Assembly (NCBI RefSeq): GCF_035474595.1
Contig: NZ_DATIND010000091.1
Coordinates: forward strand, 62,001 to 126,000
Reading direction: 5' to 3'
Origin: Longimicrobium sp.
Lineage (GTDB): Bacteria; Gemmatimonadota; Gemmatimonadetes; Longimicrobiales; Longimicrobiaceae
Length of the DNA stretch: 64,000 nucleotides
Below are positions 1 to 9,766 of the stretch, in pieces. The first letter of the stretch is position 1. Every line of letters starts with the position of its first letter. Both the position numbers and the translations under genes were made by a program. Below the pieces are notes generated by a model, which saw nothing but the letters and a program-made list of their open reading frames with translations, made no database searches and had not been told where the DNA came from.

Positions 1-1079
1 AGCGTCTCCAGCACCCGGTCGTCCTTCTTCACCGGGAGCAGGATGTGGCGCACCACCGCCGTGTCGCCGCCGCGCTCGGTCACCTGGATCAGGTGGTAGC
101 CGAACTGCGTGAGCACCGGCTGCGAGATCTCGTTCACCGGCAGCACCCACACCGCGCTGTCGAAGGGCGCCACCATCTGCCCCTTGCGCACGGTGCCCAG
201 CGAGCCGCCCTGCCGCGCGCTCACGGAATCCGACGACTCGGCCTTCGCGATCGCCGCGAAGTCGCCGCCGGCGGCCAGCTGCTGGCGCACCTGCTGCGCG
301 TGGGCCAGCACCGCCTGACGGTCGGCGTCGTCGGCCGCGGTGCGCAGCACGGCCACGGTGAAGCGGGCCGTGCGCGGGCGCTTGAACTCGTCCTCGTGCC
401 CGTCGTAGTAGCGGCGGATCTCGGCCTCGGTCACCGCGGGGGTCCGCGGCGCCAGCCTGGCCAGGTCCAGCGCCACGTACTCCACGGTCGCCGTCTCGTT
501 GCGGTCGCGGAACATCCGCCAGAGCTGCGCGTCGGGCACGAAGGTCCCCGCGCCGATCTGCTCGCGCAGCTTGCTCTCGGGGATCACCGAGCGGTAGTAC
601 TGCTCCAGCTGCGCCAGCAGCTCGTCGCTGGCCTGCGGGCTGGACAGGTACTGGCGGTACTTGTTGATGTCGAACTGCCCGTTGCTCTGGAAGATCTCCT
701 GCTGCGCCATCTGCGGCGCGGGCACGTTCATGGCCATGAAGCGGATCTCGTCGTCCGTCACGCGGATGCCGCGGCGGTCGAGCTCCTGCTGCATGAGGAT
801 CTGGTTCACCAGGTCGTTCCAGGCCTGGTCCTCGATCTGCCTGGTGTCCTCGGCCGTAAGGCGCCCGCCGCCCTGCGCGCGCGCCTGCTCCTCGAGCTGC
901 TGCACGCGCTGCTGCCAGGCGGCCAGGGTGATGGGCGTGCCGTTCACGCTTCCCAGGTCGCCCGGGCCGCTGGCGCCGGTGACTTCCATTCCGATGCCGT
1001 AAACCATCCAGGCCAGGAAGCCGCCGACGATGATGATCGTCATGAACTTCCCGGCATTGCTGCGGATCATCTGCATCAT
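1..1079 (-). CDS. PpiD/SurA-like periplasmic peptidylprolyl isomerase (3' end cut by window edge)
   Basis: About 359 N-terminal residues are visible. Residues about 6-28 form one uncleaved membrane anchor (KFMTIIIVGGFLAWMVYGIG). A SurA_N/PpiD-like helical chaperone region follows to about residue 210, then a parvulin-type rotamase unit ending in the typical hydrophobic strand FGYHLIQV. A second unit appears to begin at VVRHILLP just before the window edge. This architecture, membrane-anchored with rotamase modules facing the periplasm, is that of PpiD-type foldases for exported and outer-membrane proteins. The start is one of two adjacent ATGs (1079 or 1076). It is divergent from the TPR gene at 1315. 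PpiD and SurA cannot be told apart without the missing part. Confidence 0.85.
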   Translation of the reverse strand, partial: MMQMIRSNAGKFMTIIIVGGFLAWMVYGIGMEVTGASGPGDLGSVNGTPITLAAWQQRVQQLEEQARAQGGGRLTAEDTRQIEDQAWNDLVNQILMQQELDRRGIRVTDDEIRFMAMNVPAPQMAQQEIFQSNGQFDINKYRQYLSSPQASDELLAQLEQYYRSVIPESKLREQIGAGTFVPDAQLWRMFRDRNETATVEYVALDLARLAPRTPAVTEAEIRRYYDGHEDEFKRPRTARFTVAVLRTAADDADRQAVLAHAQQVRQQLAAGGDFAAIAKAESSDSVSARQGGSLGTVRKGQMVAPFDSAVWVLPVNEISQPVLTQFGYHLIQVTERGGDTAVVRHILLPVKKDDRVLET

Positions 1080-1169
1080 GGCGCGTTACAGACTCCGTAC
1101 AAGAGTGGCGCCCGTGTGGGGCGCCTGTCTGAGGGGGATTGGACCCGGGGTCGCGAAGTGAAGCCGCCA

Positions 1170-1198
1170 AAGATACTTAGACGGGTCCGGCCACGCAA
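1170..1198 (-). promoter_or_regulatory. Candidate sigma70-type promoter for the PpiD-like gene
   Basis: On the minus strand TTGCGT (1198-1193) and TATCTT (1175-1170) are separated by 17 bp, about 90 bp upstream of the start at 1079. Both boxes are imperfect, so this is a guess from spacing and position. Confidence 0.35.
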
Positions 1199-1216
1199 CC
1201 CGCGCCCGCGCGCGTG

Positions 1217-1246
1217 TTGACAGTGCGCTTGGGCCACGTGTAAGTT
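1217..1246 (+). promoter_or_regulatory. Candidate sigma70-type promoter for the TPR gene
   Basis: A perfect -35 box TTGACA (1217-1222) is followed after 18 bp by TAAGTT (1241-1246). It lies about 70 bp upstream of the ATG at 1315 in the divergent intergenic region. Confidence 0.5.
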
Positions 1247-1314
1247 GCTCCCCCTGTCTCCCCGGCCTCGCCCGTGAACTTCTCGCACGCGCCACTCGAG
1301 TCGCGTCTCTGCTC

Positions 1315-3762
1315 ATGCCCGAAACTTCCCCCGAGCTCGCCGCGCGCATCGATAGCCTCAGGGCCAGCCACGCCGAAAATCCGGCGCGGTTCTTCATGCC
1401 GCTGGCCAGCGCCCTGCGCGAGGCGGGCGAAACGGGGAAGGCCGAGGAGCTGCTGCGCGAGAACCTGAAGCGCCACCCCGGCTACCTGAGCGCGCACGTG
1501 CTGCTGGGGCGGTGCCTGGCCGACCGGGGTGCGCAAGCCGAGGCGCGCAACGAGTTCCAGTACGTTCTCTCGGTCGACCCGCAGAACCTGATCGCGCTGC
1601 GCACGCTGGGCGACATGTCGGCCACCGGCGGCGACCCCGCCGAGGCGCGCCGCTGGTACGGCGAGCTCCTCTCGGTCGACCCCATGAACACCGAGGCGCG
1701 GCAGGCGCTGGCCGCGCTCGAGGGCGTCCCGCAGCCCGCCGCTCCCGCGCCACCGCCCGCGACCGAGCAGGACGCCTTCGGGATGGTGGAGATCGATTCC
1801 GGCGTGTCGCACGCCGCCGACCACCCCGCCGCGCACGCCGACCCCGGCACCTGGGGCGACCTCCGGCTCGACGAGCCCGCGCTCGCCTCCCCCGCGCCCG
1901 AAGCCGCGCCGCAGCCGCCCGCCGGGAACACCTTCGAGGCGCTGGACTTCGGCGCCGTCGATCTCGACGCGGCGTCCGCCGGGGGCGCGCTGATCGATGG
2001 GCCCGCGGCGGACGCGCCGGCCCCGGCCTCGGGCGGGTTCGACGCCTGGGGGTCGGTGGACGACGGGCAGCTGGACATCGACCCGTCCGGCGTGGAGCCG
2101 CTGCCGCTGGAGAGCTTCGGCGAGGCCGGGATGGACGCCGGCCTCGCGCCCGCCGAGCCCCACGAGGAGCACGACGAGCACGAGGAGGTGGTCACCGAGA
2201 CCATCGCCGAGCTGTACGCGCGGCAGGGGTTCCCCGACCGCGCGGCCGGCGTCTACCGCGAGCTGATCGCCCGCCGCGGCCAGGAGCCCGCGCTCGTCCG
2301 CAGGCTGGAAGAGCTGGAGCGGGAGATGGCCGGCGGCGGCGAGTCACCCATCGATGAGGACGCGCACGGCTTCGGCGCCATCGACCTCCCGCTGATGGGA
2401 GATGACGAGCCCGCCACCGCGTCGGCCGATGAATCGGGATCGGTAGATCAGCAGCCCGGCGCCACCTCCTGGCTGGAGACGGTGGACGCCGTCGTCGCCG
2501 GATCGCACGGCGCGGCATCGGAAGACGCCGGATCCGCCGACGTCATCTCCGAAGACGTCACCGCGGACGCGGGCGCCGCCGATTTCTCCGCGATCGACCT
2601 CCCCGCCGGCCTCGACCTCCCCTCCGGCGAGACGCCGGAGCCCGCCGCCGCCGCATCCAACGAAGACGCGTTCGCCGCCGCCGAGCCGACGGGCGACGCG
2701 TTCGCCGATTCGTTCGCCAACGGCTTCGAGGGCGCGGAGGCGACGGCTGCGACGGAGAGCGGGCGCCAGGAGTGGGCAGCGCCCACGGTCGAGGAGAGCG
2801 AGGCCGTCCCCGAGCTGGCATCCGCCGCCGCGTTCGCGAGCACGATGGAGGAGGCGCCCGCCGCGGAGCCGTCTCCCGCGGCCGGGGCTGCCGAGGAGCC
2901 CGCGCACGGCGGCCACACCATCTCCGCCTACCTGACGGCGATCCTCACCTGGCGCCCGGGCGCGGCCGCCCCCGCATCTCCCAAATCCCCCGCCGCCGAG
3001 GCCGCGTTCGCCGCGCCGCCGGCCGACGATGCGCCGCCCGCCGGGCGCCCGTGGGACGAGGAGACGCTGGGCGCCGCGGAAGAGCAGCCGCCGATGGACG
3101 AGCCGTGGATCGCCACCGGCCCCGCCGTCGCCGACCAGCCCTCCGAGCCGGACCAGGTCTTCACCTCCGCCCCCGCCGCGGACGCCGATGCGGACGAGCC
3201 GTGGGCCGTCCCCGCCGAGGAAGAGGCGCCGTCCGAGCTGGAGCCGTGGGGATTGATGCCCGAGCAGGTCCCCCCCGGCGTGGACGCATCCGCCGGCGCG
3301 GACGCGGAGCCGCAGGCCGAGCCCTGGGCGGCGGAGGAGACGTCCGCGGAGGAGGCGGAAGATCTTCCCTGGCTCGGCACCGGCGCGGACGAGCCGGAAG
3401 CGGGAACGGAACCTGCGGCCCCCGCGCAGCCCTCTGCCGGCGAGGAGCCGATGCCGTGGGAGGCGCCTTTCGAGCTGTCGCCCGAGGTGCCGCAGGAGCC
3501 CTCGGCCGAGCGCCCCGCGCCGCGGCAGGAGCCCACGGTGGAGCCCGCCGGCGGGTTCAGCTTCGAGGACTTCTTCGCCGAGCGCCCCGCCGAGCCGGAA
3601 GCGGCGCCCGTCCCCGAGCCGGCGCCGCCCGCGCTGCCCGAGCCCATCACCGCCGCGCCGGCCACGCCCCCCGCGCAGCCCGCGCCGCAGCAGCAGGCCG
3701 GCGGCGAGGAGGACGAGGACCTGGAGAGCTTCCAGGCGTGGCTGCAGAGCCTGAAGCGGTGA
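1315..3762 (+). CDS. TPR-domain protein with long acidic Ala/Pro/Glu-rich region
   Basis: 815 residues. Residues about 1-145 contain three to four tetratricopeptide repeats (for example AEELLRENLKRHPGYLSAHV and ARRWYGELLSVDPMNTEAR), which usually mediate protein-protein contacts. One more TPR-like unit sits near residues 290-340 (IAELYARQGFPDRAAGVYRE). The rest is low-complexity, strongly acidic and rich in Ala and Pro, with recurrent PW motifs, and ends in a short ordered-looking segment, LESFQAWLQSLKR. No signal peptide or membrane segment is seen, so it is probably cytoplasmic. Its stop overlaps the start of aroQ (GTGA), which suggests coupled translation. The specific function is unknown. 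Confidence 0.85.
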   Translation: MPETSPELAARIDSLRASHAENPARFFMPLASALREAGETGKAEELLRENLKRHPGYLSAHVLLGRCLADRGAQAEARNEFQYVLSVDPQNLIALRTLGDMSATGGDPAEARRWYGELLSVDPMNTEARQALAALEGVPQPAAPAPPPATEQDAFGMVEIDSGVSHAADHPAAHADPGTWGDLRLDEPALASPAPEAAPQPPAGNTFEALDFGAVDLDAASAGGALIDGPAADAPAPASGGFDAWGSVDDGQLDIDPSGVEPLPLESFGEAGMDAGLAPAEPHEEHDEHEEVVTETIAELYARQGFPDRAAGVYRELIARRGQEPALVRRLEELEREMAGGGESPIDEDAHGFGAIDLPLMGDDEPATASADESGSVDQQPGATSWLETVDAVVAGSHGAASEDAGSADVISEDVTADAGAADFSAIDLPAGLDLPSGETPEPAAAASNEDAFAAAEPTGDAFADSFANGFEGAEATAATESGRQEWAAPTVEESEAVPELASAAAFASTMEEAPAAEPSPAAGAAEEPAHGGHTISAYLTAILTWRPGAAAPASPKSPAAEAAFAAPPADDAPPAGRPWDEETLGAAEEQPPMDEPWIATGPAVADQPSEPDQVFTSAPAADADADEPWAVPAEEEAPSELEPWGLMPEQVPPGVDASAGADAEPQAEPWAAEETSAEEAEDLPWLGTGADEPEAGTEPAAPAQPSAGEEPMPWEAPFELSPEVPQEPSAERPAPRQEPTVEPAGGFSFEDFFAERPAEPEAAPVPEPAPPALPEPITAAPATPPAQPAPQQQAGGEEDEDLESFQAWLQSLKR

Positions 3763-4238
3763 GGATCGCCGTCCTGCACGGCCCCAACCTGAACCTGCTG
3801 GGGCGCCGCGAGCCCGAGGTGTACGGGCGCCAGACGCTGGACGACGTGAACGCCGCGCTGGGCGTGCTGGCGCGCGAGCTGGGCGTGCAGGCCGAGGCGT
3901 ACCAGTCCAACCACGAGGGCCAGCTGGTGGATTTCGTCCAGCAGGCGGCCGGGCGGGTGGATGGATTCGTGGTGAACGCGGGCGCGTACACGCACACCAG
4001 CATCGCGCTGGCCGACGCGCTGGCGGGAGTTGCGCGCCCGTACGTGGAGGTGCACGTTAGCAACGTCTTTGCCCGGGAACGCTTCCGCCACCGGTCGTAC
4101 CTGGCCGGCAACGCGGTGGGAGTGGTCTCGGGCTTCGGGCTGGACAGCTATCGGCTGGGGTTCAGGGCGCTGGTGGAGCATCTGCAGGGGCAGGAAGAAA
4201 AGCAGGAAGCAACAGAAGTCCTAAGTCCCAAGTCCTAA
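3759..4238 (+). CDS. aroQ: Type II 3-dehydroquinate dehydratase
   Basis: 159 residues, the usual length for dodecameric class II dehydroquinases. The enzyme converts 3-dehydroquinate to 3-dehydroshikimate in the shikimate pathway. Diagnostic segments are HGPNLNLLGRREPEVYG at the N-terminus (with the catalytic Tyr), QSNHEGQLVDFVQ, and VNAGAYTHTSIAL, then EVHVSN with the conserved His. The start is GTG at 3759, overlapping the stop of the TPR gene by 4 bp. The last residues (EVLSPKS) are encoded by the first units of a heptamer repeat that runs past the stop, so the C-terminal tail is probably repeat-derived. Confidence 0.95.
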   Translation: MRIAVLHGPNLNLLGRREPEVYGRQTLDDVNAALGVLARELGVQAEAYQSNHEGQLVDFVQQAAGRVDGFVVNAGAYTHTSIALADALAGVARPYVEVHVSNVFARERFRHRSYLAGNAVGVVSGFGLDSYRLGFRALVEHLQGQEEKQEATEVLSPKS

Positions 4239-4315
4239 GTCCTAAGTGGGGAGCATCGTCCCAGCGACGTGTTCTTTTCAACTTGGGACTCAGGACTTAG
4301 GACTTAGCACTTGGT
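4216..4315. repeat. Inverted arrays of a 7-bp repeat (AAGTCCT / ACTTAGG)
   Basis: Left array 4216-4247 contains four and a half units of AAGTCCT/AAGTCCC. Right array 4281-4315 contains five units (ACTTGGG, ACTCAGG, ACTTAGG, ACTTAGC, ACTTGGT). The two arrays are reverse complements and could form a long hairpin between aroQ and efp. The left array overlaps the aroQ 3' end. The heptamer family recurs at 31846-31908. Confidence 0.85.
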
Positions 4316-4347
4316 TTTCGACTTAGAACTTCGGAGAGACGAAAAAC

Positions 4348-4911
4348 GTGGCGACTACGGCCGACTTCCGGAACGGCATGACCCTGAGCATCGACGGGAC
4401 GCTGTTCACCCTCCTCTGGTTCCAGCACCACAAGCCCGGCAAGGGCAACACGGTGGTGCGCTCGCGCATGAAGAACGTGCTCACCGGCGCGGTGCTGGAG
4501 AAGACGTGGCGCGCGGGCGAGAAGATCGACGAGGTGCGGCTGGAGCACCGGCCCGTGACCTACACGTACAGCGACGGGCACCTGTACCACTTCATGGACG
4601 CCCAGACCTACGAAGACGTGCCGATCAACGCCGAGGTCATCGGCGACGACCAGCTGAAGTACCTCAAGGAGGGGATGGAGTGCGAGGGGCTGGTGCACAA
4701 CGAGAAGGTGATCTCGGTGGAGCTCCCCTACTTCGTGACCCTGCAGGTGGTGGAGACCGACCCCGGCGTGCGCGGCGACACGGCCACCGGCGGAACCAAG
4801 CCGGCCAAGCTGGAGACCGGCGCCGTGGTGCAGGTGCCGCTGTTCCTGAACGAGGGCGACGTGATCCGCGTCGACCGCCGCGAAGACAAGTACATCGAGC
4901 GCGCGAAATGA
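4348..4911 (+). CDS. efp: Elongation factor P
   Basis: 187 residues with a KOW-like N-terminal domain and two OB-fold domains. EF-P enters the ribosomal E site and relieves stalling at polyproline stretches. The loop that is modified in other bacteria reads HHKPGKGN, placing Lys32 at the tip. This is the lysine type (as in EpmA/EpmB-modified proteins) rather than the rhamnosylated Arg type, but no modification enzyme is present in this window. The start is GTG at 4348. The stop overlaps the accB start (ATGA). The neighbouring TPR protein is itself rich in proline runs. Confidence 0.95.
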   Translation: MATTADFRNGMTLSIDGTLFTLLWFQHHKPGKGNTVVRSRMKNVLTGAVLEKTWRAGEKIDEVRLEHRPVTYTYSDGHLYHFMDAQTYEDVPINAEVIGDDQLKYLKEGMECEGLVHNEKVISVELPYFVTLQVVETDPGVRGDTATGGTKPAKLETGAVVQVPLFLNEGDVIRVDRREDKYIERAK

Positions 4912-5417
4912 TCGACCTCGAATTCCTGCGCGGCCTGATCGGCGCCGTCGACGAGAGCGGGATCGACTCGCTGGAGATCTCGCGCGGCGGCACCCGCATC
5001 CGCATCTCCAAGACGCCGCCGCCCGCGCCCGTGTCGGCCGGCGCGCCCATGTCCGCGGCGCCCGCGCACATGCACATGCCGCCGGTGCACGAGGTGGGGA
5101 TCCAGCGCCCGGCCGGCGGCGGCGCGCCCGCGCAGGAAGCGGCCGCCCCCGCCGCCGCGCCCCCGGTCAGCAACCTGGTGGAGATCAAGTCGCCGATGGT
5201 GGGCACCTTCTACCGGGCCCCCGCGCCCGAGGCGCCGCCGTACGTGGAGAACGGGAGCAAGGTCGGCAAGGGCCAGACGCTCTGCATTCTCGAGGCGATG
5301 AAGCTGATGAACGAGCTGGAGAGCGACGTGGCCGGCACCGTGCGCGAGGTGTGCGTGGAGAACGGCGAGCCGGTGGAGTACGGCCAGGTGCTCTTCCGCA
5401 TCGAGCCGGCGGCCTGA
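4908..5417 (+). CDS. accB: Biotin carboxyl carrier protein of acetyl-CoA carboxylase
   Basis: 169 residues. The carrier holds biotin that shuttles carboxyl groups from AccC to the carboxyltransferase in the first step of fatty acid synthesis. An N-terminal segment (1-35) precedes a flexible Ala/Pro-rich linker (about 36-90) and the biotinyl domain (91-169). The biotinylation site is Lys132 in EAMKLMNE. It overlaps efp by 4 bp, and its partner accC lies one gene downstream, with pilT in between. Confidence 0.96.
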   Translation: MIDLEFLRGLIGAVDESGIDSLEISRGGTRIRISKTPPPAPVSAGAPMSAAPAHMHMPPVHEVGIQRPAGGGAPAQEAAAPAAAPPVSNLVEIKSPMVGTFYRAPAPEAPPYVENGSKVGKGQTLCILEAMKLMNELESDVAGTVREVCVENGEPVEYGQVLFRIEPAA

Positions 5418-5419
5418 CG

Positions 5420-6583
5420 ATGACCATCTCCACCGCCGAGGCCGCGCCGAAGCCCGCCGCGGGCCGCGAGTTCAACCTGCGCGAGGCGCTGGAGGAGCTG
5501 GTGCGCCGCGGGGGCAGCGACCTGCACCTGAAGGTGGGGCGCCCCCCGGTGGTGCGCGTGAACGGCGACCTGCAGGAAACCCCGCTCGCGGTGCTGCGCC
5601 CCGAGGACATCAAGCGCTGCGCCGAGCAGACCTTGAGCCCCAAGCAGCGCGAGGTGTTCGCCGAGCGGAAGGAGATCGACTTCGCCATCGGCGTGCAGGG
5701 GCTGGGGCGCTTCCGCACCAACATCTTCCAGCAGCGCGGCACGCTGGGGATGGCCTTCCGCGCCATCCCCGTCGACGTGCCCTCGCTGGAAACGCTGGAG
5801 CTTCCCGCCGCGCTGGAGGAGATCGCGCAGCTTCCCCGCGGGCTGGTGCTGGTGACGGGGATCACGGGCTCGGGGAAGTCGACGACGCTCGCCGCGATGA
5901 TCCGCAAGCTGAACGAGCAGCGCGCGGTGAACATCGTGACCATCGAGGACCCGATCGAGTTCCTGCACCGCGACATCAAGAGCATGATCAGCCAGCGCGA
6001 GGTGGGGGCCGACACGCTCTCGTTCCACGACGCGCTGCGCCACGTGCTGCGGCAGGACCCCGACGTGATCATGCTGGGCGAGATCCGCGACCGCCCGAGC
6101 ATGGAGACCGTGCTGAAGGCCGCCGACACGGGGCACATGGTGATGAGCACGCTGCACACCACCGACGCGGCGCAGACCATCAACCGCATCATCTCGTTCT
6201 TCCCGCCCCACCAGCACGCCGAGATCCGGCAGGTGCTGGCCAACGCGCTGAAGGCCATCGTCTCGCTGCGCCTGATCCCCCGCGCCGACAAACCGGGGCG
6301 CGTGCCGGCGGCCGAGGTGCTGGTGAACACCGCCACCATCAGCGAGCTGATCCGCAAGGGCGACGACCTGGTGACCATCCCCGACCACATTGCCGAGGGG
6401 CGGGTGCAGTACGGGATGCAGACCTTCGACCAGAGCCTGCTGGAGCTGTACTCCAAAGGGTGGATCAGCTACGCCTGGGCCATGCACTACGCGTCCAACC
6501 CCAGCGAGTTCGCCCTGCGCGTCTCCGGCGTGAGTCCGGGGGAGCAGGAGGTCTGGCAGGGTGCGCCCGAAACCCTCAAGTGA
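5420..6583 (+). CDS. pilT: Type IV pilus retraction ATPase, PilT family
   Basis: 387 residues. Hexameric PilT proteins hydrolyse ATP at the inner-membrane base of type IV pili to depolymerise pilin and drive twitching or DNA uptake. Visible are the N-terminal PAS-like domain, Walker A GITGSGKST (147-155), the Asp box IEDPIEF, Walker B VIMLGEIRD and the His box STLHTTDA. The C-terminal AIRNLIRE motif of canonical PilT is not evident, so a PilU-like role is possible. It starts 2 bp after the accB stop and ends 15 bp before accC. No other pilus gene is present here. Confidence 0.9.
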   Translation: MTISTAEAAPKPAAGREFNLREALEELVRRGGSDLHLKVGRPPVVRVNGDLQETPLAVLRPEDIKRCAEQTLSPKQREVFAERKEIDFAIGVQGLGRFRTNIFQQRGTLGMAFRAIPVDVPSLETLELPAALEEIAQLPRGLVLVTGITGSGKSTTLAAMIRKLNEQRAVNIVTIEDPIEFLHRDIKSMISQREVGADTLSFHDALRHVLRQDPDVIMLGEIRDRPSMETVLKAADTGHMVMSTLHTTDAAQTINRIISFFPPHQHAEIRQVLANALKAIVSLRLIPRADKPGRVPAAEVLVNTATISELIRKGDDLVTIPDHIAEGRVQYGMQTFDQSLLELYSKGWISYAWAMHYASNPSEFALRVSGVSPGEQEVWQGAPETLK

Positions 6584-6598
6584 CGGTCCGGTCCTGAA

Positions 6599-7947
<1,349 letters not shown>

Positions 7948-7951
<4 letters not shown>

Positions 7952-8688
7952 AGCTGGACGTACTGCTGACCCCCGGCGAGCTGATGCCGGGCGACATCGC
8001 CGAGCGCACGGTGGTGGTGATCGACGTGCTCCGCGCCAGCAGCACCATCGTGCAGGCGCTGGCCGCCGGCGCGAAGGCGCTCTTCCCCGTAGCGTCGATC
8101 GAGGAGGCGCTGCGCCTGGCCAACACGCTGGGGCGCGACGAGGTGCTGCTCTGCGGCGAGCGCAAGTCGCTTCCCATCGAGGGGTTCGACCTGGGGAACT
8201 CGCCGGGCGACTTCACCCCTGAACGGGTGGGCGGGAAGACGCTGGTGATGAGCACGACCAACGGGACGGGGGCGATGATGGCCGCCGCGGCCGCGTCGCG
8301 CGTGGTGGTGGGCTCGTTCCTGAACCTGCAGGCGGTGGTCGACGAGCTGGCGCGCACCGGCGCCGAGCCGGTGTTCCTCTGCTCGGGGCGCGAGACCAAG
8401 TTCGGGCTGGAGGACGCGGTCTGCGCGGGGAAGATGGCCGCCGCGCTGATGGAGCAGGCGGAGGACGCCGCGTGGGAGCTGAACGACGGCGCGCTGGCCG
8501 CGCTGGCGCTGGCCGACCGCTACGGCGACCTGGACGAGCTCTTCGGGCAGGTGGGCGCCGGGAAGCAGATCGCGGACGCGGGGCTGGGCGAGGACCTGGC
8601 CTTCTGCGCCCGCGTGGACCAGCTCGACGTGATCCCCGTCCTCCACGACCGCCAGATCAGCCTCGCCCCCGCGGCGGTCGAAAGCTGA
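7948..8688 (+). CDS. comB: ComB-family 2-phosphosulfolactate phosphatase
   Basis: 246 residues, typical of the family. In methanogens ComB hydrolyses 2-phosphosulfolactate to sulfolactate on the coenzyme M route. Many bacteria carry orthologues whose substrate is less certain. The sequence shows the conserved segments [43 protein letters not shown] and [17 protein letters not shown]. It is translationally coupled to accC (ATGA overlap) and closes this operon, being followed by a strong terminator. No other sulfolactate or coenzyme M gene is nearby. Confidence 0.88.
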
Positions 8689-8716
8689 CCGTCCCGCGGG
8701 CCGAACGATGAAGCAG

Positions 8717-8750
8717 GGAGCCTTCCGCGTGCGGGAGGCTCCTTCTTTTT
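8717..8750 (+). terminator. Rho-independent terminator after comB
   Basis: GGAGCCT (8717-8723) pairs with AGGCTCC (8736-8742), with possible extension through the loop, and is followed by TTCTTTTT. It ends the aroQ-to-comB operon. Confidence 0.8.
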
Positions 8751-8771
8751 CGGCCGGACGAACAGCAGGGA

Positions 8772-8831
8772 ATCATACGGAGGAAACGGAAGGAACGGCG
8801 GGTGGACGGGCAGTTCTCCGTTCCCATCCGT
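8772..8831. repeat. Imperfect palindromic repeat (ACGGAGG...CATCCGT)
   Basis: The left arm ACGGAGGAAACGGA and right arm ending TTCCCATCCGT are imperfect reverse complements. The element resembles the better-preserved one at 56270-56340. Apart from the terminator and a promoter-like repeat, nothing else is seen in the 300-bp gap 8689-8988. A short + frame through it (8708-8992) is not credible as a gene. Confidence 0.5.
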
Positions 8832-8911
8832 TGTGCCGGGTGCCGGGCATCCCGAGCCAGAGGCTTCTCGGCGGGGAGAGACAGGCGCTGTCCGGGCCGG
8901 GCTTTCGTCTC

Positions 8912-8929
8912 TTATATTCTGTTATATTC
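8912..8929 (+). promoter_or_regulatory. Direct repeat with -10-like TATATT boxes upstream of the DUF433 antitoxin
   Basis: TTATATTC occurs twice, at 8912-8919 and 8922-8929, exactly one helical turn apart. Each copy contains a TATATT hexamer like those before the PBP and trxB genes. Toxin-antitoxin operons are often autoregulated at such repeats, so this may be both promoter and operator. No good -35 box is visible. Confidence 0.4.
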
Positions 8930-8991
8930 GGTGAGCGCGTACCGGCAGCGTATGAACGCCCTTCTGCGATTTCCGACGCGGAGGTTTCGTG

Positions 8992-9210
8992 ATGATGGAC
9001 TGGTCTACCTGTGCCGCGGTGGAGCGCGATCCCGAGCGCGTGAGCGGAGCCTGGATCTTTCGGGGGACCCGGGTGCCGGTCGCGGCCCTGTTCGAGAACC
9101 TGGAGAACGGGATCGCGGTCGGTGAGTTCGTGACCCTCTTTCCCGGGGTCACGCTAGGCCAGGTGCGGACCGTGCTCGAGCACGCCGCTCGAAGCGCAGT
9201 CGCGGCGTAG
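8992..9210 (+). CDS. DUF433-family antitoxin
   Basis: 72 residues. DUF433 proteins are small winged-helix-like antitoxins usually paired with DUF5615 PIN-like toxins. The segment WIFRGTRVPVAALFENLENG is the family hallmark (R-G-T-R-x-P-V). The GGAGG site at 8980-8984 is 7 bp from ATG 8992; a GTG at 8989 and an ATG at 8995 are alternatives. The stop TAG overlaps the GTG of the following toxin by 1 bp, the usual arrangement of such operons. Confidence 0.85.
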   Translation: MMDWSTCAAVERDPERVSGAWIFRGTRVPVAALFENLENGIAVGEFVTLFPGVTLGQVRTVLEHAARSAVAA

Positions 9211-9531
9211 TGCGCGTCCTCTTCGATCAGGAGACGCCGGTTCCCCTCCGCCAGCTGCTGCCCGGGCACGAGGTATCCACTGCGTACGAGCGCGGCTGGT
9301 CGACGCTCAAGAACGGCGAGCTCCTCTCGGCCGCCGAGGTGCAGGGGTTCCACGTTCTGGTCACCACCGACCAGAACCTTCGATACCAGCAGAACCTCGC
9401 GTCCCGATCCATGCGCGATCCTCGTGCTCGGGACGACGAGCTGGCCGCGCATCCGCGCCGCGGCGGAAGCCGTTGCGGCCGCCATTGCTGCGGCCGACCC
9501 TGGATCGTACGCGGAGATTTCCATCCCGTAA
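9210..9531 (+). pseudogene. DUF5615 PIN-like toxin, broken by a frameshift
   Basis: The frame from GTG 9210 encodes the typical N-terminal half (MRVLFDQETPVPLRQLLPGH, then VLVTTDQNLRYQQNL). Near 9411-9417 the family-typical continuation AILVLGTTSWPRIR jumps to the +1 frame and ends at TAA 9529-9531. A single extra base, for example in CGCG at 9414-9417, explains the break. Unshifted translation runs on in low-complexity sequence to 9596. The invariant early Asp is present. Causes could be decay, a sequencing error or a rare programmed shift; decay or error is more likely. Confidence 0.8.
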
Positions 9532-9726
9532 GCCGCGGAGCGCGGCCGCTTTCGGCGATTCTCCGCGCCTGCATTCGGGAGTCCTGCTCGCGGTAGGCTG
9601 AGCCGGCCGACGCGCTGCCCTCCTGCTCGCTCCAGGCGTCCGCTCGCGCACGCCCCTTCGTCTGTTCGCGCGCTTGCGCCCCCGTCTCCGCCCGCTCTAT
9701 CCTCCGCCCGCCCGCGGGATGCGGTT

Positions 9727-9758
9727 CCGTACTCCCGTACTTTCGTACTCTCGTACTC
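9727..9758. repeat. Four tandem units of an 8-bp repeat (CCGTACTC-like)
   Basis: Units CCGTACTC, CCGTACTT, TCGTACTC and TCGTACTC lie head to tail directly upstream of the CoA-transferase start at 9767. The same sequence occurs inverted at 23357-23382. The gap 9532-9766 shows nothing else. Confidence 0.8.
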
Positions 9759-9766
9759 CATCGAAG

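Noticed and set aside
45-1220. Long + strand frame opposite the PpiD-like gene, and many similar long frames opposite other genes
   Set aside because: Very high GC depletes stop codons on the opposite strand. The translations are Arg/His/Ala/Gly-rich with no domain, while the other strand encodes recognisable proteins.
8708-8992. Possible small gene between comB and the DUF433 antitoxin
   Set aside because: The frame begins inside the comB terminator and runs through a palindromic repeat; its translation is low-complexity.
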